Positions 6,880-15,352 are shown, counted from the stretch's first letter. The stretch is DNA of 40,466 bases from Desulfosporosinus sp. (GCA_031292095.1 JARLHU010000132.1:1-40466); one strand, 5' to 3'. The notes: a model not told the origin generated them from the letters alone. Numbers and translations are program-made.

Positions 6880-8778
6880 ATGCGTTTTGGCAAAGTAACA
6901 AGGAGTTTCACAGCTGGCCTGATGGTATTTTCGATGGTGTCCTTTAGTCCAGTGCTTGCCCTGGCGGGAAACACCACCATAACCACAACTTCGGATTCAA
7001 ATTCCCAATTGGTAACCACCTTGAAGTTTGCAACAAGTTCTGATTCAACGCTGATTACCGGGGAGGTCAGCACGGTCAATATCCAACTCTATGACCAGTT
7101 CAATCAACCGTTTTCCGGAAATTTGACCGCTGATCTAACAGCGGCCGATGGGACAGTCAAAACTTATCCAGTCAGTGGCAGCAATGGCAACTATTCAGTA
7201 ACAGGGGTTAACCCGTTGGCAGCAGGCAGTTATACCTTAACGATTAAAGAGGGCTTTAATCAGTTTGGTAAGGTCTATACCGTCGAGGGCACCATCACGG
7301 TGCTTAATTCTGTGGCAAAAGCCACGGGGAGCTTGGTCTTGAATAACAGTAGCCTGATTAAAGTTACGCTGACCGATAGTAACGGTAACCCCTTGGCAGG
7401 CAAGGCTATTACCGTCGATGCTTCGGCAGTGGTTGCAGGCAACCAGAATTTAACCACCCTCTCGGACGGAACCTGTAACTTCTCTATAACGCCGACGCAG
7501 ATGGGCACCATATATTTTCAACATGGCGGTCTGGTCGTGGGTTCTCTCGCGGTGGCGGGTGGAGCAGGATCAACGGTTAAAACCTCCGGTTCCTTGGTTC
7601 TCAACGCTCCCAGCTTAGTTACCGGAACCTTGCTCGGTTCCGACGGCAATCCGTTAACGAAGACCACAGTGACCCTGGACGAATCCGGAATTGCGGGCTC
7701 CTCCCAGACTTACACAACTCTCAATGACGGGACGTTTAGTATTGCGATGACCCCGACCCGGCTGGGGACAGTCAACTTTCTCTACGGAGGAAATATTGTC
7801 GGAAGTATGATCGTGCAACCAACCTACGCCGCCAATCCCCGCATCGGCGCGAGCAGCTCGGACAATCCCAGCATGTCCGTGGCGGTCGCCCAAAAAGGCT
7901 GGACCGGCGCCCAAAATGTCATCCTCACCCGACAAGACGTTTTGGTAGATGCCATGACAGCTATTCCGTTGTCCAAGAAACTCGATGCTCCGATCCTCAT
8001 GACGGATTCCAATAGCTTACCAGCCGCAGTACTCACCGAGATTCAGAGCCTCAAAGCGACGAATGTCTATATTATCGGGGGTGTCGGTGCAGTCAGTGCA
8101 GCGGTAGAAGGCGCGTTAACCAGTCAGGGACTGAGCATTACCAGAGTGAGCGGAACGGATCGTTATGACACCGCAGCTCAGATCGCTAAATTGCTGGGCC
8201 CAGCCCCGGCCGCGTATCTCGCCTACGGCTATGGGGAGCCTGATGCCATCGTCGGTAGTGTCTTTGCAGCAGAACAAGGGTATCCCGTACTCTTGACAGA
8301 CAGCTCAACCCTGCCTGCGCCCACCCAAACTTATTTAACAGGGGCGGGCACTAAAGAGATCTCCATTCTCGGCGGAGAAGGCGTAGTTACCCCGGCGCTG
8401 GCAACCTCGTTAGCGAATAACTACTCTGTGACACGTCTCGGCGGCAGTGATCGCTATTACACTGAGCAAGCGGTCTGTGAGAACTTTTTCACGGCTAAGC
8501 CGGTCAGTGATCAATACCCCGTTTTCTTTGCTTCTTCTTCAGTTTCCCCCAATGACGTCGGGGGCGGCACACCGGATGCCTCAGCGCTCTTGGCGGGAGC
8601 CTTAGCGGCTAAACAAAATGGCCTATTGATGGTCGTACCCAGCAATACGTTGCCTGATGGGGTCAACAATTTCCTGCTTTATAATAAAGTGTATATTCCC
8701 CAAAGTACGGTCGTGGGGAATGTGAATGCGGTCAGTGGAGCTTTAGAGACTCAGCTGGAAGCAGTCTTAAGTCGGTAA
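6880..8778 (+). CDS. secreted cell-wall-binding-repeat-2 protein with Ig-like domains
   Basis: A 632-residue surface protein. The signal peptide spans residues 1 to about 28 (hydrophobic core then ALAGN). Residues about 30-310 hold beta-rich segments, including two related Ig-like/carboxypeptidase-regulatory-type repeats that begin TGSLVLNNSS and SGSLVLNAPS. Residues about 317-632 hold three CWB2 (PF04122) repeats with the pattern VYIIGGVGAVS...RVSGTDRYDTA. CWB2 modules bind anionic cell-wall polymers non-covalently in Clostridia, so the protein likely decorates the cell surface. The ATG at 6880 follows TAGGAGG; the upstream in-frame start at 6832 has no ribosome binding site. It has its own terminator downstream and is probably monocistronic. 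Confidence 0.88.
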   Translation: MRFGKVTRSFTAGLMVFSMVSFSPVLALAGNTTITTTSDSNSQLVTTLKFATSSDSTLITGEVSTVNIQLYDQFNQPFSGNLTADLTAADGTVKTYPVSGSNGNYSVTGVNPLAAGSYTLTIKEGFNQFGKVYTVEGTITVLNSVAKATGSLVLNNSSLIKVTLTDSNGNPLAGKAITVDASAVVAGNQNLTTLSDGTCNFSITPTQMGTIYFQHGGLVVGSLAVAGGAGSTVKTSGSLVLNAPSLVTGTLLGSDGNPLTKTTVTLDESGIAGSSQTYTTLNDGTFSIAMTPTRLGTVNFLYGGNIVGSMIVQPTYAANPRIGASSSDNPSMSVAVAQKGWTGAQNVILTRQDVLVDAMTAIPLSKKLDAPILMTDSNSLPAAVLTEIQSLKATNVYIIGGVGAVSAAVEGALTSQGLSITRVSGTDRYDTAAQIAKLLGPAPAAYLAYGYGEPDAIVGSVFAAEQGYPVLLTDSSTLPAPTQTYLTGAGTKEISILGGEGVVTPALATSLANNYSVTRLGGSDRYYTEQAVCENFFTAKPVSDQYPVFFASSSVSPNDVGGGTPDASALLAGALAAKQNGLLMVVPSNTLPDGVNNFLLYNKVYIPQSTVVGNVNAVSGALETQLEAVLSR

Positions 8779-8785
8779 CTTGACG

Positions 8786-8829
8786 AGAATGCCTATGATT
8801 CTGTAAGAACCATAGGCATTCTTTTTTAT
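8786..8829 (+). terminator. rho-independent terminator of the first CWB2 gene
   Basis: A perfect 12-bp stem: AGAATGCCTATG (8786-8797) / CATAGGCATTCT (8811-8822), with an extra inner TTC/GAA helix, followed by TTTTTATT. Confidence 0.95.
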
Positions 8830-8961
8830 TTCGAAATGAGTAGAGACCAGTCGAAAGTTTTGCATACTATGGCGATATTAGAATTAATTGTGTTGGACTA
8901 GCAGGGAATTGTAAATTAATGCAGAATAAGACATAGTAATCGTGATAAATTCGTGCACTAG

Positions 8962-8967
8962 TATAAT
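8962..8967 (+). promoter_or_regulatory. -10 box of the second CWB2 gene
   Basis: TATAAT at 8962-8967 has no good -35 at 17 bp. Transcription would start near 8974, only about nine bases before the outer stem of the structured leader at 8983, which supports both calls together. Confidence 0.5.
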
Positions 8968-8982
8968 TCACATAACCTCAAA

Positions 8983-9158
8983 AGCGAGAAAAAACAAGAC
9001 TGTCGCAGAGCTGGAAGGAGTGATTTAGTTCTGAATTTTGCCAAGGTTCTAAGTGGATTTGTTTAGCTAAGCTAAACATCGGGCTTCAGGTGAGGAGTTG
9101 ATCGCACCTGAAGTGGAGAAGCGTGGGAATGCTCACTTATCGAAGTGGGTGTCTCGCT
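8983..9158 (+). ncRNA. candidate structured 5' leader (unclassified cis-regulatory RNA) of the second CWB2 gene
   Basis: The outer stem AGCGAGA (8983-8989) / TCTCGCT (9152-9158) closes a region containing four hairpins. They are CAGAGCT/AGTTCTG (9006-9012 with 9027-9033, one G-U), GTTTAGC/GCTAAAC (9061-9067 with 9071-9077), CTTCAGGTG/CACCTGAAG (9084-9092 with 9105-9113) and CTCACTT/AAGTGGG (9132-9138 with 9143-9149, one G-U). The ribosome binding site follows 14 bases later. I compared it by eye with the common riboswitch consensus motifs I know (c-di-GMP-I/II, ydaO c-di-AMP, T-box, SAM, TPP, cobalamin, lysine, THF, fluoride) and saw no match. No expression platform is obvious. Confidence 0.5.
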
Positions 9159-9189
9159 GCTAGATTTAATTAGAGGAGAGGGTACAATA

Positions 9190-11841
9190 GTGAAAAAACA
9201 TAAGAAGTTGGCAGGTTTAATGACGGCTACGCTGGCATGTTCAATGCTGATAGCGCAACCACTCTTGGCTTCGGCGGCGACGACATTAGCTACCGCGGTG
9301 CCGACTATGGCACCCATTAACGCCTTACAAAGACTCTCAGGGCAAGATCGCTATGAGACTGCGGCGAAGATCGCTGAGCAGGGCTGGACAACAAGTTCCA
9401 AGTATGCAATTTTGGCAGCCGGCATGGATGCTAACCTGGTGGACGCTCTGACAGCGGCACCTCTAGCTAAGGCTATGAATGCCCCGATCCTACTGACCCA
9501 AGGAGATAGCTTAAACTCCTTTGCTGTGGCAGAACTCCAACGCCTCGGGGTCAAGACGGTCTATGTCACGAGCGGAACAGGCGTGATCCAGTCTGCGGTG
9601 ACCGACCAACTCAGCACGATGGGTATTACGGTCATACCTCTCGGTGGCAGCGATCGTTTCGCAACAGCGGTCAATATAGCTCAATCGTTAGCTTCGGTAG
9701 CTCCTGTTTCTCAGGTCGTTGTCGCGACGGCCTACAGTAACGCTGACGCTCTCTCCGTGGCCGGAATTGCCGCGGCTCAGGGTATGCCGATTTTATTGAC
9801 AGATGTTAACTCACTTCCGACCGCTACAGCTACTTACATCAATAGTCTCAGCGGAATTACCCATAGTTTTGTTGTCGGTGGTACTGGAGTGGTCAGTGAT
9901 GCCGTGATGACAGCGCTCCCTCATGCCCAGCGGGCCGGAGGCGTGGATCGCTTTGATACGAACCGCCAGATTCTGAAGCAATTTGCCCCCCAGCTGAACT
10001 ATGGACAAATCTATGTCTCGAATGGAGAGGATGCCCACTTGGTTGATGCCCTAGCGGTCGCACCGTTAGCGGCTCAAACTCGTTCAGCAGTCGTTATGAG
10101 TGATCAACAGGTACCAGCGGATACATTGACCTATGTTAAATCCAACCTGCTCCCGAAGACAATCACTGCTCTGGGCGGAGAGAGCGTACTACCCTCTGCC
10201 AGCCTTAGCGGCCTGTCTTCAGCGCTAGTCTATGCCAATGCGGGAGATACGGCAGGCTCAACCGACCCGAACAACAAGGCTGTGATGACGGACAGTGTTC
10301 GGGTTACGGGAGACAATGTGACGGTTCAGAACGCAGTTATTCCTAACAGCATTTATGTGACGGGCAACAAGGCAAATTTGACGAATCTCCAAGTAACAGG
10401 TACGATCTTCCTCGACCCCGGTGCCAGCGGCGTGGCGACTCTAACGAATGTGAAAGCTGCCAACATTGTCGTTTTATCCGGAGCGACGAGTAGTATTGTC
10501 CTAATTAACGTGACGGCAGATACCATGACCGTAAATAGCACGACCAACGTCCATGTGGAGGCTTCGGGTACGACTGCGATTGGTAACACCTATGTCGTTA
10601 CGCAAGCCATGCTTGATTCGGCTTCGGGTGGTTTTGGAGACGTTTACGTTATTCGAGCACTCGCACCCGGCCAAACAATCGTACTGCAAGGAACCTTTAC
10701 TCACCCAGTGGAAGTAGATGGAACGGCAACGATCACGGCTGCACCGGGAGCAATCATCCCTCAACTGACCATTGCACCGGGACTAGCCAATTCTCAAGTG
10801 ACTTTAAATGGGAGCTTCGCTTCGGTCACTGTCAACACGGTATGCAATGTGACACTCGGAGGCAACGCGGTAGTCGCCAGTATGACGGACAATGCCCCAG
10901 CCAATGTGCAAGTGCCTCCTACGGCCAGTATTACGAGTTTGACCAATTCCGGAAGTTCACCAGCTATCGTGAGTGGTGGTGGCACGGTCAATGGAACGAC
11001 AACACCGGCTACTCCTTCGAGTCCCTCTACGCCTGTAGTTAGCGGCGGCGGTGGTGGCGGTGGCGGCGGCGGAAGTAGTGCTGGCGGCGGCGGAACCCAA
11101 ACACTGCCTGCAACTCAAATCCTATCGTTTGCTATTCTGAATGGTTCGAACACTGTTGGCGTTCCTAGTGGATCTACGGTCGATCTCTCTGGGATGCTTA
11201 ATGACCAACGGATCACAGCTCTTTCGATTACAGCTAGTCCAGCGGATAGTACCTTACAGCTGACGGGACTCACATCCCCGACGGGTGCGATATCGTTTAG
11301 TAACAAAACGTTTCCTTTATCCAGCCCAATCACGATGTCAGGTCTTCTGGGAAGCGCAATTCAGGGTGGAGATGTTAGTTTAGGTTCACTACGCGCCTTG
11401 TTTGGCAATAAAGTGACATTTAATGGTACTCTAACAGAGCCAGGTTGTACACCTAGTTCTGTTAGTCTGACCCTGACCCTTGGATCAACTACCGGTACCA
11501 CATTAAATACCCAATGGGCTACCACTACAGCGAATCCTTCAACTCACGTTATTACAGCGATTATTAATCAAGCAAATGCTCCATTAAGTACAATCGGGAT
11601 TAGTAACGTGTTCATGTCTGCGGCTGGATCTCTTCCTGTGTCTGTCAGTACGGACGGAACTAATTGGTATGCTCCAGGCAGTCAAAACGCAAATATTAAG
11701 ACAGCCATTGTGTACCTTATCAATGGTGGTCCTACTGGTGTTACAACTTGGGAAAATGCATATCTAGGTCAACTTGCAGGCCATTCGATCCAATTTAAGG
11801 TTCAGAGCGACGTCATGCCGTGGACGGTAAGCTTTAGCTGA
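9190..11841 (+). CDS. large secreted CWB2 surface protein with beta-helix-like region and poly-Gly hinge
   Basis: An 883-residue surface protein. The signal peptide spans residues 1 to about 30 (KKHKKLAGLMTATLACSML then AQPLLASAA). Three CWB2 repeats lie at about 40-340 (RLSGQDRYETA, PLGGSDRFATA, RAGGVDRFDTN). A repetitive Val/Thr/Asn-rich stretch at about 365-590 resembles a right-handed beta-helix (VTGDNVTVQNAV, VTGNKANLTNLQV). A Pro/Ser/Thr then Gly-rich hinge follows at about 595-635, and a C-terminal beta-rich domain of about 240 residues that I do not recognise. The N-terminal CWB2 block would anchor it in the wall and display the rest. The GTG at 9190 follows GAGGAGAG. The long untranslated leader suggests control at the RNA level. 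Confidence 0.87.
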   Translation: MKKHKKLAGLMTATLACSMLIAQPLLASAATTLATAVPTMAPINALQRLSGQDRYETAAKIAEQGWTTSSKYAILAAGMDANLVDALTAAPLAKAMNAPILLTQGDSLNSFAVAELQRLGVKTVYVTSGTGVIQSAVTDQLSTMGITVIPLGGSDRFATAVNIAQSLASVAPVSQVVVATAYSNADALSVAGIAAAQGMPILLTDVNSLPTATATYINSLSGITHSFVVGGTGVVSDAVMTALPHAQRAGGVDRFDTNRQILKQFAPQLNYGQIYVSNGEDAHLVDALAVAPLAAQTRSAVVMSDQQVPADTLTYVKSNLLPKTITALGGESVLPSASLSGLSSALVYANAGDTAGSTDPNNKAVMTDSVRVTGDNVTVQNAVIPNSIYVTGNKANLTNLQVTGTIFLDPGASGVATLTNVKAANIVVLSGATSSIVLINVTADTMTVNSTTNVHVEASGTTAIGNTYVVTQAMLDSASGGFGDVYVIRALAPGQTIVLQGTFTHPVEVDGTATITAAPGAIIPQLTIAPGLANSQVTLNGSFASVTVNTVCNVTLGGNAVVASMTDNAPANVQVPPTASITSLTNSGSSPAIVSGGGTVNGTTTPATPSSPSTPVVSGGGGGGGGGGSSAGGGGTQTLPATQILSFAILNGSNTVGVPSGSTVDLSGMLNDQRITALSITASPADSTLQLTGLTSPTGAISFSNKTFPLSSPITMSGLLGSAIQGGDVSLGSLRALFGNKVTFNGTLTEPGCTPSSVSLTLTLGSTTGTTLNTQWATTTANPSTHVITAIINQANAPLSTIGISNVFMSAAGSLPVSVSTDGTNWYAPGSQNANIKTAIVYLINGGPTGVTTWENAYLGQLAGHSIQFKVQSDVMPWTVSFS

Positions 11842-11891
11842 TAATTCGTTATCAGTCTGTCTCTTAAGACAATCTTAAATAGGTAGCAATT

Positions 11892-11922
11892 AAGAGCCGA
11901 CTGCTCCAAGCAGTCGGCTCTT
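11892..11922. terminator. terminator hairpin between convergent genes
   Basis: A perfect 14-bp stem AAGAGCCGACTGCT / AGCAGTCGGCTCTT (11892-11905 with 11909-11922) and a CCA loop, followed by TTTC on the plus strand only. It lies between the second CWB2 gene and the convergent SGNH gene and could serve both. Confidence 0.85.
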
Positions 11923-11939
11923 TCAATAGGATCCAGCTA

Positions 11940-12758
11940 TTAATTTGCAGTTATCAAATAATCGTCAAAGCTTTTTAAGACCGCATCTGCAAAAACCCGG
12001 TAACCCTTGTCGTTAGGATCGACATTGTTCGCCAATAAACTGGCAAGTGGAGCCGGATCTTGAATAAAGGTAGTCCATTCATCAATCACGTGAAGCTGAT
12101 ATTTTTGAGCTAATTCCAGAATAACCCCACGATAAAGGAAATATTTATTATTTTCCAAATTGTTTTTAACTGGGGGTTCAGTTACTAAGAAAAGGTCTGC
12201 CTGGGGACTTTTAGCTTTAAGTTCCACCAGCAGTTGTTCATATTTTTGCTTAAACTCACTGAGCTTTACCTTGCTGGGATCATTTTGGCCCAAGCATAAG
12301 ACGATCAGGTCAGTGTCCTGGGGCACTTCAGGTAGGTAATTCAAAGCATCGTTAATCGTACCTTCGGCATTAGTATGGAGCTGCCATTGCAGGGTACCAG
12401 GGTATTTACTGTGCAAGTCCTTGGCGACAAGAGCATACCAACTGACTAAGTTTAGGTCAGAAGCTCCGCGACTGGCGGCGATTGCATCTCCGAGGAGTAG
12501 GGCATTAACCGGTGCGGGTGCCATGATTTTAGTTAAGCCTTGTAGAGTGACGGTGGTTTGCTCACTTTGCTTAGAATCCGTCATGGTTTTCGAATCTATC
12601 AAGGGGGTCAAAGTTGTAGAGACGGATTTTTGCGAAGAAACTGGGTGTGGAGGTACTGCAACTCGATTTCTGCCCCAAAAAAAGACTAAAGTAAGCAGTG
12701 CCAGCACTAAGGCCCATAAAATAATGTATACTTCAATTTTGGTTGGCTTGTTTAGCAA
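11940..12758 (-). CDS. membrane-anchored SGNH/GDSL-fold protein with altered catalytic residues
   Basis: A 272-residue protein with one N-terminal membrane segment (about residues 9-28), a Ser/Thr-rich linker (about 35-75) and an extracytoplasmic SGNH domain (about 80-272). Block I reads LLLGDAIAASRG, where the nucleophile Ser of GDS is Ala (codon GCA). Block III GQND is intact. Block V reads VDPNDKGY, where the usual catalytic His is Asp (GAT). With both Ser and His replaced it is probably not a conventional esterase; it may bind glycan or be a structural relative. TTG start with AGGAGG upstream. It is divergent from the CapA-like gene, which suggests a link to EPS. Compare the SGNH domain fused to the flippase at 31795-34134. 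Confidence 0.8.
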   Translation of the reverse strand: MLNKPTKIEVYIILWALVLALLTLVFFWGRNRVAVPPHPVSSQKSVSTTLTPLIDSKTMTDSKQSEQTTVTLQGLTKIMAPAPVNALLLGDAIAASRGASDLNLVSWYALVAKDLHSKYPGTLQWQLHTNAEGTINDALNYLPEVPQDTDLIVLCLGQNDPSKVKLSEFKQKYEQLLVELKAKSPQADLFLVTEPPVKNNLENNKYFLYRGVILELAQKYQLHVIDEWTTFIQDPAPLASLLANNVDPNDKGYRVFADAVLKSFDDYLITAN

Positions 12759-13012
12759 TGATGTTCCTCCTAAAGTAAACTCTGCTGGAGCTTATGAATA
12801 GCTTCAACCTTCTGAACATAAAGAATAGTATTCGACATTCAACTATATATTTCCCTTCTTAGTGTAGTATAATATGACATATAATTTTGGAACGAGTCTA
12901 CCGACAACGCAAAACTAATATATTTATTTCGATGGATTTGAAGGAAAAAAGAAAATTATAGCGAAATATATAAAGTCTGAAAAGTTTAGTGGAATGAATT
13001 TGGGAGGTTGAC
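12759..13012. promoter_or_regulatory. divergent promoter region between the SGNH gene and the EPS control genes
   Basis: A 254-bp AT-rich intergenic region. TATAAT at 12868-12873 (context AGTATAATATG) is the best plus-strand -10 box; no convincing -35 is seen. The minus-strand gene has AGGAGG close to its TTG start, and the plus-strand gene has GGGAGG at about 13001-13006. No palindrome long enough to call an operator was found. Confidence 0.4.
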
Positions 13013-13711
13013 ATGGAAGAGGAAATAGAACTGCGCCAGTATTGGGACGTGTTGTGTAAACGTTGGATGATCGTAGTAGTGCTCCCACTTATCGCTGCAC
13101 TGACCAGTGGCGTTATTAGTTTTTATCTAATTAAACCCGTTTATCAAGCGTCTACCACGTTGATTGTGGGCGAAAAACCGTCGGATTCGGCTAAATCAGC
13201 AGCCCAAATGCTGGATAACAGTGTTCTGATGGCCAACCAGCAACTGGCCAAAACTTATGCCACGATTGCCCAGAGCCGCACAGTGGAGGAAAATGTAATC
13301 AAGGATTTAAACTTACCGTTGACGGTTGAAGATCTTGACAAACTGATCTCCATAAACCCGGTGAAAACCACGGAAATTTTAGAGATTATGGTGACGAATA
13401 CAAACCCCGAACTGGCAGCTTCGATCGCCAACACGATGGCTCGAGAGTTTTCCAAAGCGGTGATCGAAATCAAAAAAGTGGACAGTGTCAGCATGGTGGA
13501 TACTGCAGTGACCCCGGACAAGCCAGTGAAGCCGAATAAAACCCTGAATATCCTGATTGCTTTTGTGGTAGGTTTGATGGCAGCGGTTGGCGTAGTCTTC
13601 TTGCTAGAATACTTAGATAACACCCTGAAAACCTCAATCGATGTTGAGAAGTTGCTAGGGATTCCAGTCTTGGGCGTCATTCCAAACTATGAAACAGGAA
13701 AACAAGGGTAA
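13013..13711 (+). CDS. CapA/YveK-like polysaccharide co-polymerase (Wzz-domain protein)
   Basis: A 232-residue membrane protein that sets EPS chain length and activates its partner tyrosine kinase. The Wzz domain begins IELRQYWDVLCKRW, with a first membrane segment at about 18-40 and a second at about 178-200. The Pro-rich motif before the second segment (TPDKPVKPNKTLNI) is characteristic. The extracytoplasmic part is about 130 residues, typical of Gram-positive CapA proteins. The gene overlaps the kinase gene by 23 bp, so the two are translationally linked, as in staphylococcal capA/capB and Bacillus yveK/yveL. Confidence 0.92.
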   Translation: MEEEIELRQYWDVLCKRWMIVVVLPLIAALTSGVISFYLIKPVYQASTTLIVGEKPSDSAKSAAQMLDNSVLMANQQLAKTYATIAQSRTVEENVIKDLNLPLTVEDLDKLISINPVKTTEILEIMVTNTNPELAASIANTMAREFSKAVIEIKKVDSVSMVDTAVTPDKPVKPNKTLNILIAFVVGLMAAVGVVFLLEYLDNTLKTSIDVEKLLGIPVLGVIPNYETGKQG

Positions 13712-14444
13712 GAGGGGAAGAGAGTCTTTGGCATATTCATTAATTACCTTAGAAAAGTCGAAATCTCCCATCTCGGAGGCCTATCGTACACTCAGGACGA
13801 ACGTCCAGTTTACGAGTGTGGACTCAGAAACCAAGAAAATCATGATCACAAGCGCTGGACCCCGAGAAGGCAAATCACACACGGTCGCTAACCTAGCGGT
13901 GAGTATGGCCCAAGCCGGAAAATCTGTGCTCGTGATTGATGCGGACATGCGCAATCCTACTCAACATAAACTTTTTGGGTTAACTAATGCCGAAGGGTTA
14001 TCCATCGCCCTAGTGCAGGATAAGGACTTTCATCTCTTAATCAAGGAAACCGCGGTACCAGGCGTCATGGTGCTCACAGGAGGACCTATTCCTCCCAATC
14101 CTGCGGAACTTGTCGGGTCGAAACGAATGAAGCGTTTGATCGAGGAAGTCAGTCAGCAATATGACGTTGTCCTCGTCGATACCCCACCCATTATCGCCGT
14201 GACAGATGGCGCGATTATTGCCCAGATCGTCGACGGGGTCATCCTGGTCTTAGCCTCAGGCGAAGTAAACAAAGATTATGCCCTCAGAGCTAAAGAGCAG
14301 TTGGATAAAGTAGGCGCTAAGATCCTAGGAGCTGTTCTCAACAAAGCGGACCTGAAAACCAGCGAATATTATTATTACTACTACTATCACGGGTCGGACA
14401 ATTCAGCTCAGAAAAAGTCTAAGCACCATAAGAACGCTAAATAG
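13689..14444 (+). CDS. CapB/CpsD-like bacterial tyrosine kinase
   Basis: A 251-residue BY-kinase that autophosphorylates on tyrosines and, with the CapA-like protein, controls polymer assembly. Walker A (GPREGKS) is at residues 57-63, Walker A' (VLVIDADMR) at 80-88, and Walker B (VVLVDTPP) at about 157-164. The C-terminal tyrosine cluster is seven consecutive Tyr at about 227-233, followed by a Lys/His-rich tail. The interaction motif SPISEAYRTLRTN is present near the N-terminus. The ATG at 13689 overlaps the previous gene and has no clear ribosome binding site, so an in-frame TTG at 13728 behind a purine-rich stretch is an alternative. The cognate phosphatase is probably the PHP enzyme at 15443. 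Confidence 0.93.
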   Translation: MKQENKGKRGRESLAYSLITLEKSKSPISEAYRTLRTNVQFTSVDSETKKIMITSAGPREGKSHTVANLAVSMAQAGKSVLVIDADMRNPTQHKLFGLTNAEGLSIALVQDKDFHLLIKETAVPGVMVLTGGPIPPNPAELVGSKRMKRLIEEVSQQYDVVLVDTPPIIAVTDGAIIAQIVDGVILVLASGEVNKDYALRAKEQLDKVGAKILGAVLNKADLKTSEYYYYYYYHGSDNSAQKKSKHHKNAK

Positions 14445-14492
14445 AATTAAGCAGTCCTCCTCCGTTGTACAACGGAGGAGGACTGCTTAATT
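14445..14492. terminator. long bidirectional terminator hairpin
   Basis: A perfect stem of about 23 bp, AATTAAGCAGTCCTC... pairing to ...GAGGACTGCTTAATT (14445-14467 with 14470-14492), centred on GTAC. It begins immediately after the kinase stop codon and precedes the convergent gene at 14510. Both ends carry AATT runs, so it may end transcription in both directions. Confidence 0.9.
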
Positions 14493-14509
14493 ATTCACTG
14501 GAAGGTCAA

Positions 14510-15205
14510 TTACAAGCCGCCATAGCCCTCGATCACTTGTTGCTGCGCTTGTTTACCCATCGCGCGCGCGGCATATAAGCTGGAGGGACTTATGGAGGAA
14601 ATCCCGTTTAAGACGACGTCCATAGATTGCTTGGCTAAATTAATTCCGGCCAATAACTCTTGATAGGAGGAGGTCAGGTTCTCCTCTGTCGGCGGGTTGG
14701 CCCGCACAAAGTCTTCCGACGAGGAAATGGCCGCTTGGGACTGGAGTATGCTAGCTCTGTAGGCGGAGAGAGACATTTTATGCCCTTGTAAAGCCAAGGT
14801 ACTGGACTTGACATTCTGCATCGTTTGCAGGGTCTGCTGATAAGAGTTGGATATCAATTGTTTGTACACCCCGGAAGAAGAGGTGCCGGAGGGCGCAGAG
14901 GGAGGATTTGAATTCGGTTGGGATCCCGGGGGTTCAGTAGTGGCCGAAGCACTTGGTTTCGTCCTATTAGAACTGGGCACAGGCAAATTCGCTGAAGTTG
15001 AACCGCTGCTGGACACTTGGGCCAATTTCAGAGCATCAGTCTCATATTGATGCGCCAGCAGTTGCCCTTGATAGATTTGCCAGCCGACATAGCCACCGAT
15101 TGCTAAAACTATGACTCCCAGAAATGCTAAGATGCGTCGAGGTTTGAGTTTAATTGTCGTCCTCTCCTCTCTTAGTGACAGGTTGTACTCTATGAATTGT
15201 AGCAT
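14510..15205 (-). CDS. membrane-anchored protein of unknown function in the EPS control locus
   Basis: A protein of up to 231 residues, not recognised. A basic N-terminus is followed by one membrane segment (about residues 26-44, RILAFLGVIVLAIGGYVGW). A Ser/Pro/Thr-rich low-complexity linker spans about 65-110, and a mostly helical C-terminal domain (about 112-231) follows, probably outside the membrane. The start is uncertain. The ATG at 15205 lacks a ribosome binding site, while a good AGAGGAGAGG lies inside the ORF, six bases before an ATT codon (15154) that begins IKLKPRR. A 214-residue product from a rare ATT start is therefore possible. It lies between the kinase and phosphatase genes on the opposite strand. 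Confidence 0.7.
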   Translation of the reverse strand: MLQFIEYNLSLREERTTIKLKPRRILAFLGVIVLAIGGYVGWQIYQGQLLAHQYETDALKLAQVSSSGSTSANLPVPSSNRTKPSASATTEPPGSQPNSNPPSAPSGTSSSGVYKQLISNSYQQTLQTMQNVKSSTLALQGHKMSLSAYRASILQSQAAISSSEDFVRANPPTEENLTSSYQELLAGINLAKQSMDVVLNGISSISPSSLYAARAMGKQAQQQVIEGYGGL

Positions 15206-15227
15206 TCTTTGCTGAGATTAAAAAGTA

Positions 15228-15257
15228 TTTCTTGCATATGGAACTATTTGCAAGAAA
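15228..15257. repeat. 9-bp-arm palindrome between divergent genes
   Basis: TTTCTTGCA (15228-15236) and TGCAAGAAA (15249-15257) form a perfect inverted repeat with a 12-bp spacer, upstream of the unknown minus-strand gene. Its position suits an operator, but no regulator can be assigned. Confidence 0.5.
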
Positions 15258-15352
15258 GGTAGGCAGGAAAACGCCCATCTGTGTCGAAGGTATAATAATT
15301 ATAAGAAAGAAAACGTTTCACGCGCAAGGTATAAAACCGAAATTGACTTAAA

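Noticed and set aside
15309..15320. CcpA cre-like sequence GAAAACGTTTCA upstream of the phosphatase gene
   Set aside because: It has one base too few after the central CG and lacks the leading TG of the consensus, so it is not convincing as a catabolite repression site.
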